From positions 186,001 to 250,000 of the forward strand of contig NZ_JACSDK010000001.1 in NCBI RefSeq assembly GCF_014925385.1: a stretch of DNA of 64,000 nucleotides. Reading direction: 5' to 3'. This document shows, piece after piece, positions 8,015 through 18,480 of this stretch; position 1 is the stretch's first letter, and each line of letters opens with the position of its first letter. The notes beneath the pieces are model-generated. The model saw nothing but the letters and a program-made list of their open reading frames with translations. It was not told the origin of the DNA and did no database searches. The stretch is from Pelagibius marinus (GTDB taxonomy: Bacteria > Pseudomonadota > Alphaproteobacteria > Kiloniellales > Kiloniellaceae). Both the position numbers and the translations under genes were made by a program.

Positions 8015-8963
8015 ATAGATGTTCTGCCGTCGGCGGTCCCCCCCTGGCCATCTCTGCCTTCAAAAACGCCACGAACCGTTCGGCAAAGCCCGAGAGCTCC
8101 ACGTCCTTGCGCACGGCCACGTAGGTTTCGAAATCAGTCTGCGCGCGGATCGGCAGCACTGCCACCCCTGAAACGCCGTCGCCATCTTCCTGCTGTTCAA
8201 GGACGTCGGCGATGGTAAAGCTGTCGATGACGGCGATCCCCAGGTTCTGCTTGACCAGTTGCACCACCGTGGTGCCGAAGCGGGCGCGGATACCGATGTC
8301 GTAGTCGAGGCCGTGTTCGTCGAAGATCCGCGCCATGATCGCACCATAGGGATCCTTGGGATCGATGCCGATGAGGGGATGCTGCACGATGTCCGCCGGC
8401 GTGACCGAATCCAACTTGGCCAGCGCGCTTTCGCGCCCGGCGATGCAGACCAGGCGGCCGGTCGCCAAGGGCAGAAAATCGATGGAGGGGTGGTCGAAGC
8501 GATAACTCATGCAGACCAGCTCTCCGCGGTCCAGCATCAGGAAATCGATCGCCTCCTCGATCTTCAGCAGTTCGATGTTCAAGCGGATGTCCGGAAAGAG
8601 CCGCTTGAGGGTTGCCGTGGCCCGCGGAACCATCACATGGGCAATGCTGGGTACCGAGCCGATGGAGAGTTCGACGTCCTGGCCGCGGCCGAGCTGCGTC
8701 AAGGCGAACTGCAGGTCATTGAGCTTCTTGTGCACCTCCTGCAACTGCGTGAAGACGCCGAGCGCCTCAGGCGTCGGTACGAAACGACCGCCCTGGCGCA
8801 TGAAGAGCTTTATGCCGAGGACCGAGTCCAGATGCTTGATGGTGCGGCTGACACCGGGCTGCGAGACGTTCAGCAGCCGCGCTGCACCGGCGATGGACCC
8901 GCTGACCATGACCGCGCGAATGACCTCGATCTGCCTCAACGTCAGGGATTTCTCCAAGGGCAT
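8013..8963 (-). CDS. LysR-family transcriptional regulator
   Basis: A 316-residue LysR-type regulator. The winged helix-turn-helix occupies roughly residues 6-65 ('LRQIEVIRAVMVSGSIAGAA...LNVSQPGVSRTIKHLDSVLG'), followed by a linker helix and a two-lobed co-inducer domain. LysR proteins usually activate a nearby operon when a pathway metabolite binds. Here the gene lies immediately upstream of, and in the same direction as, tctC. That differs from the common divergent layout but still makes it the probable controller of the transporter/dehydroshikimate operon. The chosen ATG has GGAGGA 12 bases upstream; the longer frame adds an unlikely Cys/Pro-rich N-terminus. Confidence 0.92.
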   Translation of the reverse strand: MPLEKSLTLRQIEVIRAVMVSGSIAGAARLLNVSQPGVSRTIKHLDSVLGIKLFMRQGGRFVPTPEALGVFTQLQEVHKKLNDLQFALTQLGRGQDVELSIGSVPSIAHVMVPRATATLKRLFPDIRLNIELLKIEEAIDFLMLDRGELVCMSYRFDHPSIDFLPLATGRLVCIAGRESALAKLDSVTPADIVQHPLIGIDPKDPYGAIMARIFDEHGLDYDIGIRARFGTTVVQLVKQNLGIAVIDSFTIADVLEQQEDGDGVSGVAVLPIRAQTDFETYVAVRKDVELSGFAERFVAFLKAEMARGGPPTAEHL

Positions 8964-9191
8964 GCGGTATCCGGCTCCTCCCTCGCCCCCTGCTGCCGCG
9001 TGTCCTGCGGTCTCCGGCGGCCTTGGCGCCATGGTAAGGGGGCAACGGCAGGAGGGACAAGAATGCGGCGTGGTACGCAGCTCGCAGCTTGGTCCGGCGA
9101 GCAGACCAAGTATATGAAAAAGCAGGCATTGTCGCCTCAATGTCGGCTAGACTGGCCGGCAGGCGCCCCGGACGAAAGGAAGCCCCCTTCA

Positions 9192-9587
9192 GTGGACAAG
9201 ATCGAGCCTGGACTGACCGGCCACGCGGAGATGGTGGTGGGGACGAGCGACACCGCGCCGCGCATCGGCTCGGGCCGCATCGCCGTGCTGGCGACACCCA
9301 AGATGATCACCCTGATCGAGGAGGCCGCGCTGGCCGCGATCGAGCACCTGCTGCCCGAGGGCAAGCAGTCGCTGGGCACGCACCTGGACGTGACGCACAT
9401 CGCGGCGACGCCGGTCGGCATGACGGTGAAGGCAGAGGCCAAACTGATCGAGGTCGACGGCCGCAAGCTGCTCTTCGCCGTCGAGGCGCGCGACGAGATG
9501 GACCTGATCGGCGAGGGCAAGCACGAGCGCGTCGTCGTCACCGGCGCGTCCTTCCAGAAGCGCGTTGATGAAAAGGCGAAACGCTGA
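9192..9587 (+). CDS. Thioesterase, hotdog fold (FlK-like)
   Basis: A 131-residue single hotdog-domain protein closest in pattern to fluoroacetyl-CoA-thioesterase-like proteins. It shows 'PGLTGHAEMVVGTSDTAPRIGSG', 'LATPKMITLIEEAALAAIEHLLPEG', 'SLGTHLDVTHIAATPVGM' and the C-terminal 'GEGKHERVVV'. The TPxMxxLxEEA stretch carries the family's catalytic Thr/Glu region, and the His of 'VTHIAATP' is the usual third residue. Members hydrolyse short acyl-CoAs; the true substrate is not readable. The GTG start has AAAGGAAG nine bases before it; an in-frame ATG at 9114 is the alternative. Divergent from the lysR gene, with 228 bases between them. Confidence 0.85.
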   Translation: MDKIEPGLTGHAEMVVGTSDTAPRIGSGRIAVLATPKMITLIEEAALAAIEHLLPEGKQSLGTHLDVTHIAATPVGMTVKAEAKLIEVDGRKLLFAVEARDEMDLIGEGKHERVVVTGASFQKRVDEKAKR

Positions 9588-9667
9588 AGGCTGAATTGGT
9601 CAAACATTTGCTTGCCTCCCCAAGGCTGGCTGGGTCGCCTAGAGTGGCGTTCAGGATCGATTGAGTG

Positions 9668-10681
9668 ATGAGTGCCAACGAAGTCATGGGTCCCAGGTGC
9701 GAGGCTTGCCGCACGGAGGTCGCGATGGTCCTTGTGGGAGACGACGACCCTTCGCAGCCGTATCGCCTATGCGCAGGGTGCAGCAAGAGACTCAGGCAGA
9801 AAGCGTTGCGCCCGCTTGAGTGGTTCAATCTTGCCGCCATTCACGGTCAGTGGAAATACCTGCTGCACGACGACTTCTATGACGAACAAGGAACTGCCCT
9901 TCAGTCAGAGGCATCCGAGCACTCTGCGGTTGGACCTCCCGCCCCTTCTCTCGCTCTCGCTGCCAGATCACTCGAGCGATTAGTTGACTACTGCGTGACG
10001 CGCTGGTGGGTTGATGCAGAGGTCTATGAAGAGTTTGCGGCGTTTGCCAGTGAGGCCATTCTCAAAGAGCTTGAGCGCCGAACCGAAGTCCGTAACTGGC
10101 AGGTATTGAGTACATGCCTCGGTATTTGCGCCAACGCCCTTGGAAATCATGCTGGAGAATGGGTGCGATGCAAGTTTGGGCGAGCAACCGAAGAGGGCAT
10201 CTTATCTGCTTGGGCCAAAGCAGCTGCTAGTTGCCTGCCCCATCCAGAGGGTCTGCATATGGCAATGCAAGCGCTCGGAAAGCTCAATAATCGAGACCTG
10301 CGGGAGCAGAAGATGGCGCTGATGTGGTTTCGATCTCCTGATGTCTTGGACTGGATTGAGGCCCATGTGCCAAGCACGAACATTTCTGAGGATTGGGGCC
10401 GCCTGGCCGCACTCTCGGCTCTTGAGTGGAGCAGGGCGCAGAAATGGCTGGAGCGCGGCAGACCTTTGAGTCTGGTTACAATCGACGCGCTTTCTGAGTT
10501 CATCCCACGGCCCGGCCAGGCGCCTATCATTGGTCAACTGGCGCCGGCTTTGCAGGGCTGCGATGTCAGATCAGAGATCGGCCAAGAGCTCCGACGCTAT
10601 ATGACCGTGGATGACGTGCCTCGGGTTACTCGGAAATGCAGCTTTATCATTGAGCAGCTTGGTCAACTGCGATTGGCATGA
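9668..10681 (+). CDS. Unrecognised protein with N-terminal CxxC pairs
   Basis: I do not recognise this 337-residue protein. Its start carries two Cys pairs, C11-x2-C14 and C35-x2-C38, in a 'CEACRTEV...YRLCAGCSKRL' arrangement that looks like a small zinc-ribbon. The remainder is soluble, helix-rich and Trp-rich with no signal peptide or membrane segment. Some features recall HEAT-like helical repeats, but no repeat is clear. Base composition is visibly less GC-rich than its neighbours and codon use is less biased, which suggests acquisition. It converges on dnaJ with an 18-base gap. A GTG sits directly before the ATG. The frame is long and free of stops, so I take it as a real gene. Confidence 0.8.
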   Translation: MSANEVMGPRCEACRTEVAMVLVGDDDPSQPYRLCAGCSKRLRQKALRPLEWFNLAAIHGQWKYLLHDDFYDEQGTALQSEASEHSAVGPPAPSLALAARSLERLVDYCVTRWWVDAEVYEEFAAFASEAILKELERRTEVRNWQVLSTCLGICANALGNHAGEWVRCKFGRATEEGILSAWAKAAASCLPHPEGLHMAMQALGKLNNRDLREQKMALMWFRSPDVLDWIEAHVPSTNISEDWGRLAALSALEWSRAQKWLERGRPLSLVTIDALSEFIPRPGQAPIIGQLAPALQGCDVRSEIGQELRRYMTVDDVPRVTRKCSFIIEQLGQLRLA

Positions 10682-10699
10682 AACAGCCAGTTCCCGATC

Positions 10700-11851
10700 T
10701 CAGTCCGTTAGGTCTTCCCAGAATTCCTTCACGCGGCTGAAGAAGCCGGAAGACTCGGGCGAGGTGTCGCGGCCTTCGCCGGCCTCGTCGAATTCCTTCA
10801 GCAGTTCCTTCTGGCGCTTGGTCATGTTGACCGGCGTCTCCACCCCGACCTCTACGTACATGTCGCCCACGGCCTTGGAGCGCAGCACCGGCATGCCCTT
10901 GCCCTTGAGGCGGAACTGCTGGTTGGTCTGGGTGCCGGCGGGCACGGTGATCTTGGCGCGGCCGCCGGAGATGGTCGGCACCTCCACCGCGCCGCCCAGC
11001 GCCGCCGTGGTCATGGGCAACGGCACGCGGCAGTAAATGTTGGCGCCGTCGCGCTGAAACAGGCGATGGGGCGCCACCGAGAGGAAGATGTAGAGGTCGC
11101 CCGGCGGCGCGCCGCGCATCCCGGCCTCGCCCTCGCCGGCGAGACGGATGCGGGTGCCGTCCTCGACGCCCTCGGGGATGTTCACCTGCAGCGACTTCTC
11201 GCGGTGTACGCGCCCGGCGCCTTCGCAGGAGCGGCAGGGTTTGTCGATCACCTGGCCCGCTCCCTGGCAGGCGGGGCAGGTGCGCTCGATGGTGAAGAAG
11301 CCCTGCTGGGCGCGCACGCGCCCGTTGCCGCTGCAGGTCTGGCAGGAGACCGGCTGGGCGCCGCCTTCCGCGCCGGTACCGCTGCAATCGTCGCAGGTGA
11401 CCGAGGTCGGCACGCGGATCTGTGCGGTCTTGCCGTGGAAAGCGTCCTCCAGCGAGATTTCCATGTTGTAGCGCAGGTCGGCGCCGCGCGCCGCGGCGTT
11501 GCCGCGCCGTCCGCCCATGAGGTCGCCGAACATCTCGTCGAAGATGTCGGCGAAGCCGCCGGCGGAGAAACCGCCGAAGCCGGCGGCGCCCGGATGCCCG
11601 CCGCCGCCATTGGTGAAAGCCTCGGAACCGAAACGGTCGTAGGTCGCCCGCTTCTCCGAGTCCTTCAGGATCTCGTAGGCCTCGTTGATTTCCTTGAACT
11701 TCGCTTCGGCCTCGGCGTCGCCCGGATTGCGGTCCGGGTGATACTGCATGGCCAGCTTACGGTAGGCGGACTTCAGCGCGCCGGCATCGGCATCGCGCGC
11801 CACGCCCAGTGTTTCGTAATAGTCTTTCACGGCTTCGTCTGCTGCCCCCAC
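10700..11851 (-). CDS. dnaJ: Chaperone DnaJ (Hsp40)
   Basis: Type I DnaJ, 383 residues. The J-domain is at about 8-75 with the HPD tripeptide in '[10 protein letters not shown]'. A Gly/Phe-rich linker (about 78-115) and four zinc-binding CxxCxGxG repeats ([32 protein letters not shown]) follow, then the C-terminal substrate-binding domains. It stimulates DnaK ATPase activity and delivers unfolded clients. The start is a GTG; a second GTG seven codons later (position 11830) gives an N-terminus closer to the family norm, and neither has a strong ribosome-binding site. It lies downstream of dnaK with a large hairpin between them. Confidence 0.96.
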   Translation of the reverse strand: MGAADEAVKDYYETLGVARDADAGALKSAYRKLAMQYHPDRNPGDAEAEAKFKEINEAYEILKDSEKRATYDRFGSEAFTNGGGGHPGAAGFGGFSAGGFADIFDEMFGDLMGGRRGNAAARGADLRYNMEISLEDAFHGKTAQIRVPTSVTCDDCSGTGAEGGAQPVSCQTCSGNGRVRAQQGFFTIERTCPACQGAGQVIDKPCRSCEGAGRVHREKSLQVNIPEGVEDGTRIRLAGEGEAGMRGAPPGDLYIFLSVAPHRLFQRDGANIYCRVPLPMTTAALGGAVEVPTISGGRAKITVPAGTQTNQQFRLKGKGMPVLRSKAVGDMYVEVGVETPVNMTKRQKELLKEFDEAGEGRDTSPESSGFFSRVKEFWEDLTD

Positions 11852-11889
11852 AGCTCGGGTCGCACGCTAGGCCTCCGGCATCGGTCACC

Positions 11890-11959
11890 GACAAAGCAAA
11901 GGCCGGACAGGGAGGGGCGCAAGGAGCGCAGCGGTCGCCTCTGTCCGGCCTGCTTTGTC
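11890..11959. other. Large hairpin between dnaK and dnaJ
   Basis: GACAAAGCAAAGGCCGGACAG on the left pairs with CTGTCCGGCCTGCTTTGTC on the right: 19 base pairs interrupted only by a two-base AA bulge, with a 30-base loop. It lies entirely in the dnaK-dnaJ intergenic space on the transcribed path. There is no following T-run, so it is not a standard terminator. It could slow or trim transcription into dnaJ or protect the dnaK message end. Confidence 0.75.
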
Positions 11960-11973
11960 ATAGCCGGCGCTCT

Positions 11974-13911
<1,938 letters not shown>

Positions 13912-14013
13912 CTTTGCTCCTCACTTCGATCAGCAGACCCCTTGGACAGCCCGCTGCAACGGCACCGCCCGGCGGATCCCCGCCAATGAGAGTTCATGAC
14001 CATGGGTTCTGGG

Positions 14014-14044
14014 CTTATATAAGCAGCCGGCGCCCCGCTGCAAG
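14014..14044 (-). promoter_or_regulatory. RpoH (sigma-32) promoter of dnaK
   Basis: Read on the minus strand, CTTG, 17 bases, then CTTATATAAG. This fits the alphaproteobacterial heat-shock consensus CTTG-N(16-18)-CYTATNTNNG at every fixed position. Transcription would start near 14007, giving a dnaK leader of about 95 bases. The -10 box is itself a 10-bp palindrome. Confidence 0.8.
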
Positions 14045-14136
14045 TCGCAATGGGGGCAGATTTCGGGCCCTAAAGCCCTGTTTTTGAGGGTTAAGGGGCT
14101 CCCGGCGCCCGCGCAGAGGCAACGAAAGCAGAACCT

Positions 14137-14403
14137 ATGGCAGACCCCCCGGAAAACCGCCCTTCTCCCCAGGGGCCCCGGCCGGACCCCCGGCAAGACC
14201 CCCTCTACCGCATGATCCTGGCGGTTCTGGCCGCCAGCGTGATCGTCGGGGCGCTCGTCACCCTGACCGGCGAGAGCCTTTTCGGCAGCCGCGCCCTGGC
14301 CAACGCGGGCCTGGGCATGGCGGTGCTCTGCCTGGTGCTGTACTGGGTTTTCCGCCTGCTGGGCCGCCGCGCCGCGCGCCGGCGGGAGGACGGGCGGGAC
14401 TGA
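14137..14403 (+). CDS. Small two-helix membrane protein
   Basis: An 88-residue protein of unknown function. A Pro/Arg-rich cytoplasmic-looking N-terminus (1-24) is followed by two hydrophobic segments (about 25-46 and 56-75) and a strongly basic tail 'RRAARRREDGRD', which predicts both ends inside the cell. No family is recognised. It ends six bases before alkB and shares its direction, so the two are probably cotranscribed. Confidence 0.65.
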   Translation: MADPPENRPSPQGPRPDPRQDPLYRMILAVLAASVIVGALVTLTGESLFGSRALANAGLGMAVLCLVLYWVFRLLGRRAARRREDGRD

Positions 14404-14409
14404 GCCGCA

Positions 14410-15036
14410 ATGACCGAAACCGATTTGGCCGAAGGTTTTCGCTACCTGCCGGGCTACCTCGGGCCCGAGGCCCAGGCCGCCCTGGTGGCCGAGCTGCGCG
14501 CCCTGCTGGCCGAGGCGCCGCTCTACCGCCCGACCATGCCCAAGAGCGGACGGCCCTTTTCGGTGCGCATGACCAACGCCGGCAGCCACGGCTGGCTCTC
14601 CGACAGGCAAGGCTACCGCTACGCGCCGCGCCACCCGCAGACCGGGCGGCCCTGGCCGGCGATCCCGGCGGTGATGGAGCGGATCTGGGCCGAGGTGGCG
14701 GACTATCCCGCCGGGCCCGAGTGCTGCCTGATCAACTTCTACGCCCCCGAGGCCCGCATGGGCCTGCACCGGGACCAGGACGAGGAGACCTTCGAGGCTC
14801 CGGTGGTCTCCCTCTCCCTGGGCGATTCCGCGGTTTTCCGCCTGGGCGGGCCGACACGGCACGGGCCGACCCGCTCCCTGAAGCTTCATTCCGGTGACGT
14901 AATGATCCTCAGCGGCCCGGCCCGCCTGGCCTACCACGGCATCGACCGAGTGCTGGGCGGCTCCAGCCGCCTGTTGCCGGATGGCGGGCGGATCAACCTC
15001 ACCCTGCGCCGGGTCACGCGCCCGGCGGGGGAGTGA
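14410..15036 (+). CDS. alkB: Alpha-ketoglutarate-dependent DNA repair dioxygenase
   Basis: A 208-residue AlkB homologue that removes alkyl groups from damaged DNA bases (1-methyladenine, 3-methylcytosine) by 2OG/Fe(II) oxidation. The iron ligands are H120 and D122 in 'GLHRDQDE' and H176 in 'AYHGIDR'. The 2OG-binding arginines R194 and R200 lie in 'GGRINLTLRR'. The nucleotide-recognition lid 'FSVRMTNAGSHGW' is also present. Length matches the bacterial family. It converges on grpE with 10 bases between stops. Confidence 0.95.
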   Translation: MTETDLAEGFRYLPGYLGPEAQAALVAELRALLAEAPLYRPTMPKSGRPFSVRMTNAGSHGWLSDRQGYRYAPRHPQTGRPWPAIPAVMERIWAEVADYPAGPECCLINFYAPEARMGLHRDQDEETFEAPVVSLSLGDSAVFRLGGPTRHGPTRSLKLHSGDVMILSGPARLAYHGIDRVLGGSSRLLPDGGRINLTLRRVTRPAGE

Positions 15037-15046
15037 AGCCTGGGCT

Positions 15047-15751
15047 CTAGGCCGAGGTGTCGACGGTGCCGCCGGGCTCGGCGTCCCCCTCCGGCGCGCC
15101 GTTCGACCCACTGCTCGACTTGGCCCCGCCCTTGGAGATACCGACCCGGGCCGGGCGCAGCAGGCGGTCGTGCAGGCGGTAGCCGGCCTGGATCACCTGA
15201 ACCACGGTGCCGGCGGGCTTGTCCGGGTCCTCGACCTCGAACATGGCTTCGTGCAGGTGCGGATCCAGCTTCTCGCCCAGGGGCTCGATCACCCGGATGT
15301 TGTGGCGTTCGAAGACGGTCTGCAGCTCCTTCTGGGTCATCTCGACGCCGAGGCGCAGGTTCTTCACCGCCTCGTTCTGCTCGGCCAGCTCGGCCGGCAC
15401 GCTCTCCAGCGCGCGCTGCAGGTTGTCGGCGACGCCCAGCAGGTCCTTCACCACCGCGGCGGCGGCGTACTTCACGCCGTCCTCGCGCTCGCGCTGGGCG
15501 CGGCGGCGCACGTTCTCCGTCTCCGCCATGGCGCGCAGCAGCTGGTCCTTCAACGAGGCGACCTCGCCTTCCAGCACCGTCACCGGGTCTTCGTCCGGCG
15601 ACAGGTCGTGGGCGTGCTTGACGTTGGAGAGATCGACCAGCGGCTCGTCACTGACATCGACGGGGCTGCTGTCCGCCGGGCTGTCGGCGGCGGTCGTTTG
15701 ATCTTCGGCCTCGGGGCCGGTTTCCTGGTCCTGCTTCTTATCCTGAGCCAT
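15047..15751 (-). CDS. grpE: Nucleotide exchange factor GrpE
   Basis: A 234-residue GrpE. An acidic, low-complexity N-terminus (1-60) is followed by the long dimerisation coiled coil (about 65-130, 'LEGEVASLKDQLLRAMAETENVRRRAQRE'). The C-terminal beta domain carries the family signature 'GYRLHDRLLRPARVGIS', and a Ser/Gly-rich tail ends the protein. GrpE releases ADP from DnaK. ATG is preferred; GTG and TTG codons lie one and eight codons upstream, with AGGAG between them. It directly follows hrcA in the same direction. Confidence 0.96.
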   Translation of the reverse strand: MAQDKKQDQETGPEAEDQTTAADSPADSSPVDVSDEPLVDLSNVKHAHDLSPDEDPVTVLEGEVASLKDQLLRAMAETENVRRRAQREREDGVKYAAAAVVKDLLGVADNLQRALESVPAELAEQNEAVKNLRLGVEMTQKELQTVFERHNIRVIEPLGEKLDPHLHEAMFEVEDPDKPAGTVVQVIQAGYRLHDRLLRPARVGISKGGAKSSSGSNGAPEGDAEPGGTVDTSA

Positions 15752-15820
15752 CACGGGACGGCTGCTCCTTTCCAAACTTACGCTTCTCGTTCTTTGGGGC
15801 GATCGCGACGCGGCGGGGGC

Positions 15821-16897
15821 TTAGCCGACCAGCCGGCCGATCAACTTGGCGGTGTAGTCGACCATGGGAATGATGCGGGCATAGTCGATGCGCGTCGGGC
15901 CGATGACGCCGATGGCGCCGACGACCTTCTGCTGCGAGTTGCTGTAGGGCGCGATGACCATCGAGCAGCCGGCCAGGCCGAAGAGCTCGTTTTCCGCGCC
16001 GATGAAGATCTGCACGCCTTCCGCGCCGCCGGTCAGGTCCAGCAGCCGGATGAGGGCGTCCTTGGTTTCGAGCATGGCGAAGAGCTGGCGGATGCGCTCC
16101 AGGTCCTCCAGCGCGTTCACATCCTCCAGCAGCTGCGACTGGCCGCGCAGGATGAGCGCGCCGCTCTTGCCGCCCTGACTGCCGCCCCAGCTCGCCAGGC
16201 CGCGTTCGATGACCCGCGAGGTGAGCTGATCCAATTCGGCGCGCTGCTGATCCAGCTCCTTCAGGATGTCCGAATGCGCCTCTTCCAGGGTGCGGCCGGT
16301 CAGGCGCGCGGAGAGGTAGTTGCTGGCCTCCACCAGGGAGGAAGCGGGCAGGCCCGCCGGCACGTCGATGATGCGGTTCTCGACCACGCCGGAGACGGTG
16401 ATCAGCACCACCAGGGCGCGCCCGGGTCCGAGGGAGACGAACTCGATGTGCTTCAGCGGGTCGCTGAGCTTGGGCGCCACCACCAGCCCGGCGCAGCGCG
16501 ACAGGCCGGAGATGGTCTCCGAAGCCTCTTCCAGCACCTCGGAGAGCGAGCGGCCCTCGGCGGCCACCTGGCCTTCGATATGCGCGCGCTCGTCCTGGGT
16601 CAGGTTGCCGATCTCCAGGAGGCCGTCGACGAAGAGGCGCAGGCCCATGTCGGTGGGCAGCCGCCCGGCGGAGGTATGCGGCGCGAAGAGCAGGCCGAGG
16701 TCCTCCAGGTCCGCCATGACGTTGCGGATGGTCGCCGGCGACAGCCCCAGGCCGAGGCTGCGCGAGAGCGTGCGCGAGCCGACGGGGGCGCCGGTATCCA
16801 CGTAGGCGTCCACGATGTGCCGCAGGACCTCGCGCGAACGGTCGTTCAGGCCCTGGAGGGCTGCGGCTTTGGCGGCGGCGTCGAGCGGTTTGGTCAT
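15821..16897 (-). CDS. hrcA: Heat-inducible transcription repressor HrcA
   Basis: A 358-residue HrcA. The N-terminal winged helix is 'LNDRSREVLRHIVDAYVDTGAPVGSRTLS...SPATIRNVMADLEDLGLL' (about 17-70), with 'HTSAGRLPTDMGLRLFVD' next. A GAF-like sensing domain makes up the rest. HrcA represses CIRCE-controlled chaperone operons (usually groESL in alphaproteobacteria); no CIRCE inverted repeat is visible in this window, so its targets lie elsewhere. The gene is followed by grpE. The longer frame upstream is in the non-coding gap shared with rph. Confidence 0.96.
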   Translation of the reverse strand: MTKPLDAAAKAAALQGLNDRSREVLRHIVDAYVDTGAPVGSRTLSRSLGLGLSPATIRNVMADLEDLGLLFAPHTSAGRLPTDMGLRLFVDGLLEIGNLTQDERAHIEGQVAAEGRSLSEVLEEASETISGLSRCAGLVVAPKLSDPLKHIEFVSLGPGRALVVLITVSGVVENRIIDVPAGLPASSLVEASNYLSARLTGRTLEEAHSDILKELDQQRAELDQLTSRVIERGLASWGGSQGGKSGALILRGQSQLLEDVNALEDLERIRQLFAMLETKDALIRLLDLTGGAEGVQIFIGAENELFGLAGCSMVIAPYSNSQQKVVGAIGVIGPTRIDYARIIPMVDYTAKLIGRLVG

Positions 16898-16906
16898 TGC
16901 CTTCGG

Positions 16907-16935
16907 AATGTAGTGAGGCCCCGGGCGGGGGTCAA
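16907..16935 (-). promoter_or_regulatory. Candidate sigma-70 promoter of hrcA
   Basis: On the minus strand TTGACC is followed after 17 bases by TACATT, a good housekeeping promoter. The predicted start is only a few bases before the hrcA ATG, which would make a nearly leaderless message. Either the true promoter is different or hrcA is translated with very little leader. Confidence 0.4.
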
Positions 16936-17108
16936 CGCGGGCCGCAAGGCGCGAAATCGCCGGCCGGCCGCCCGCCCAACTGGACGATGCCGGCCGCATG
17001 GTCTAGCTTGCGCGCCGCTGGAGGGCCCAATCCGACCGCCGAACGGCGCTCCCGCAGCCCAAATCCCGCCGCAAACGCCCCGGAAGGGGCCCCAAAGAGG
17101 TAGATTTC

Positions 17109-17828
<720 letters not shown>

Positions 17829-17867
17829 ACCGGAAGGGCCAAAGAGAGAGGCCCGAGAGAGGAGAAG

Positions 17868-18476
17868 ATGTCCCCGCGCCCTTTTCAACCCGGCGACAAG
17901 CTGGTGCTGGCAACCCACAACAAGGGCAAGTACCGCGAGAACGCCGCCCTCCTGGCGCCCTTCCGCCTGGAGGTGCTCTCGGCCGGCGACCTGGGCCTGC
18001 CGGAGCCGGAGGAGACCGGCTCGACCTTCCAGGAAAACGCGGTGCTGAAGGCCCGCGCCGCCTGCGAAGCCACCGGCCTGCCGGCCATCGCCGACGATTC
18101 CGGCCTGGAAGTGCCGGCCTTGAACGGCCAGCCGGGCATCTACACCGCGCGCTGGGCCGGGCCCGGCCGCGACTTTTTTGTCGCCATGAAGCGGGTGCAC
18201 GAGGAACTGGGCGACAACCTCGACCGCCGCGGCTTCTTCTGCTGCAACCTTTCGGTCGCCTGGCCGGACGGCGCGACGGCATCCTACGAGGGTCGCGTGG
18301 AAGGGACACTGGTCTGGCCGATCCGCGGCGAGCGCGGCTTCGGCTTCGACCCCATGTTCCAGCCCCAGGGCTTCGACATCACCTTCGGCGAGATGGACCC
18401 GGACAAAAAGGAACGGATGAGCCACCGCGCCCGGGCCTTCGCCCAGCTCGCCGAGGCCCTGCTGGAAAAGGCCTGA
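17868..18476 (+). CDS. rdgB: XTP/dITP diphosphatase (RdgB/HAM1)
   Basis: A 202-residue house-cleaning pyrophosphatase that hydrolyses non-canonical purine triphosphates to keep them out of DNA and RNA. Signature '[13 protein letters not shown]' lies at the N-terminus, '[24 protein letters not shown]' in the middle and '[34 protein letters not shown]' near the end. All are characteristic of the Ham1 fold, including the catalytic acidic pair in ADDSG. A GAGAGGAGA site precedes the ATG. It ends four bases before hemW. Confidence 0.97.
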   Translation: MSPRPFQPGDKLVLATHNKGKYRENAALLAPFRLEVLSAGDLGLPEPEETGSTFQENAVLKARAACEATGLPAIADDSGLEVPALNGQPGIYTARWAGPGRDFFVAMKRVHEELGDNLDRRGFFCCNLSVAWPDGATASYEGRVEGTLVWPIRGERGFGFDPMFQPQGFDITFGEMDPDKKERMSHRARAFAQLAEALLEKA

Positions 18477-18480
18477 GAGC

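Noticed and set aside
15752-17108. CIRCE element (TTAGCACTC-N9-GAGTGCTAA) near hrcA or grpE
   Set aside because: No match even with several mismatches; the nearby regulatory signals are an RpoH promoter (dnaK) and a sigma-70-type promoter (hrcA).
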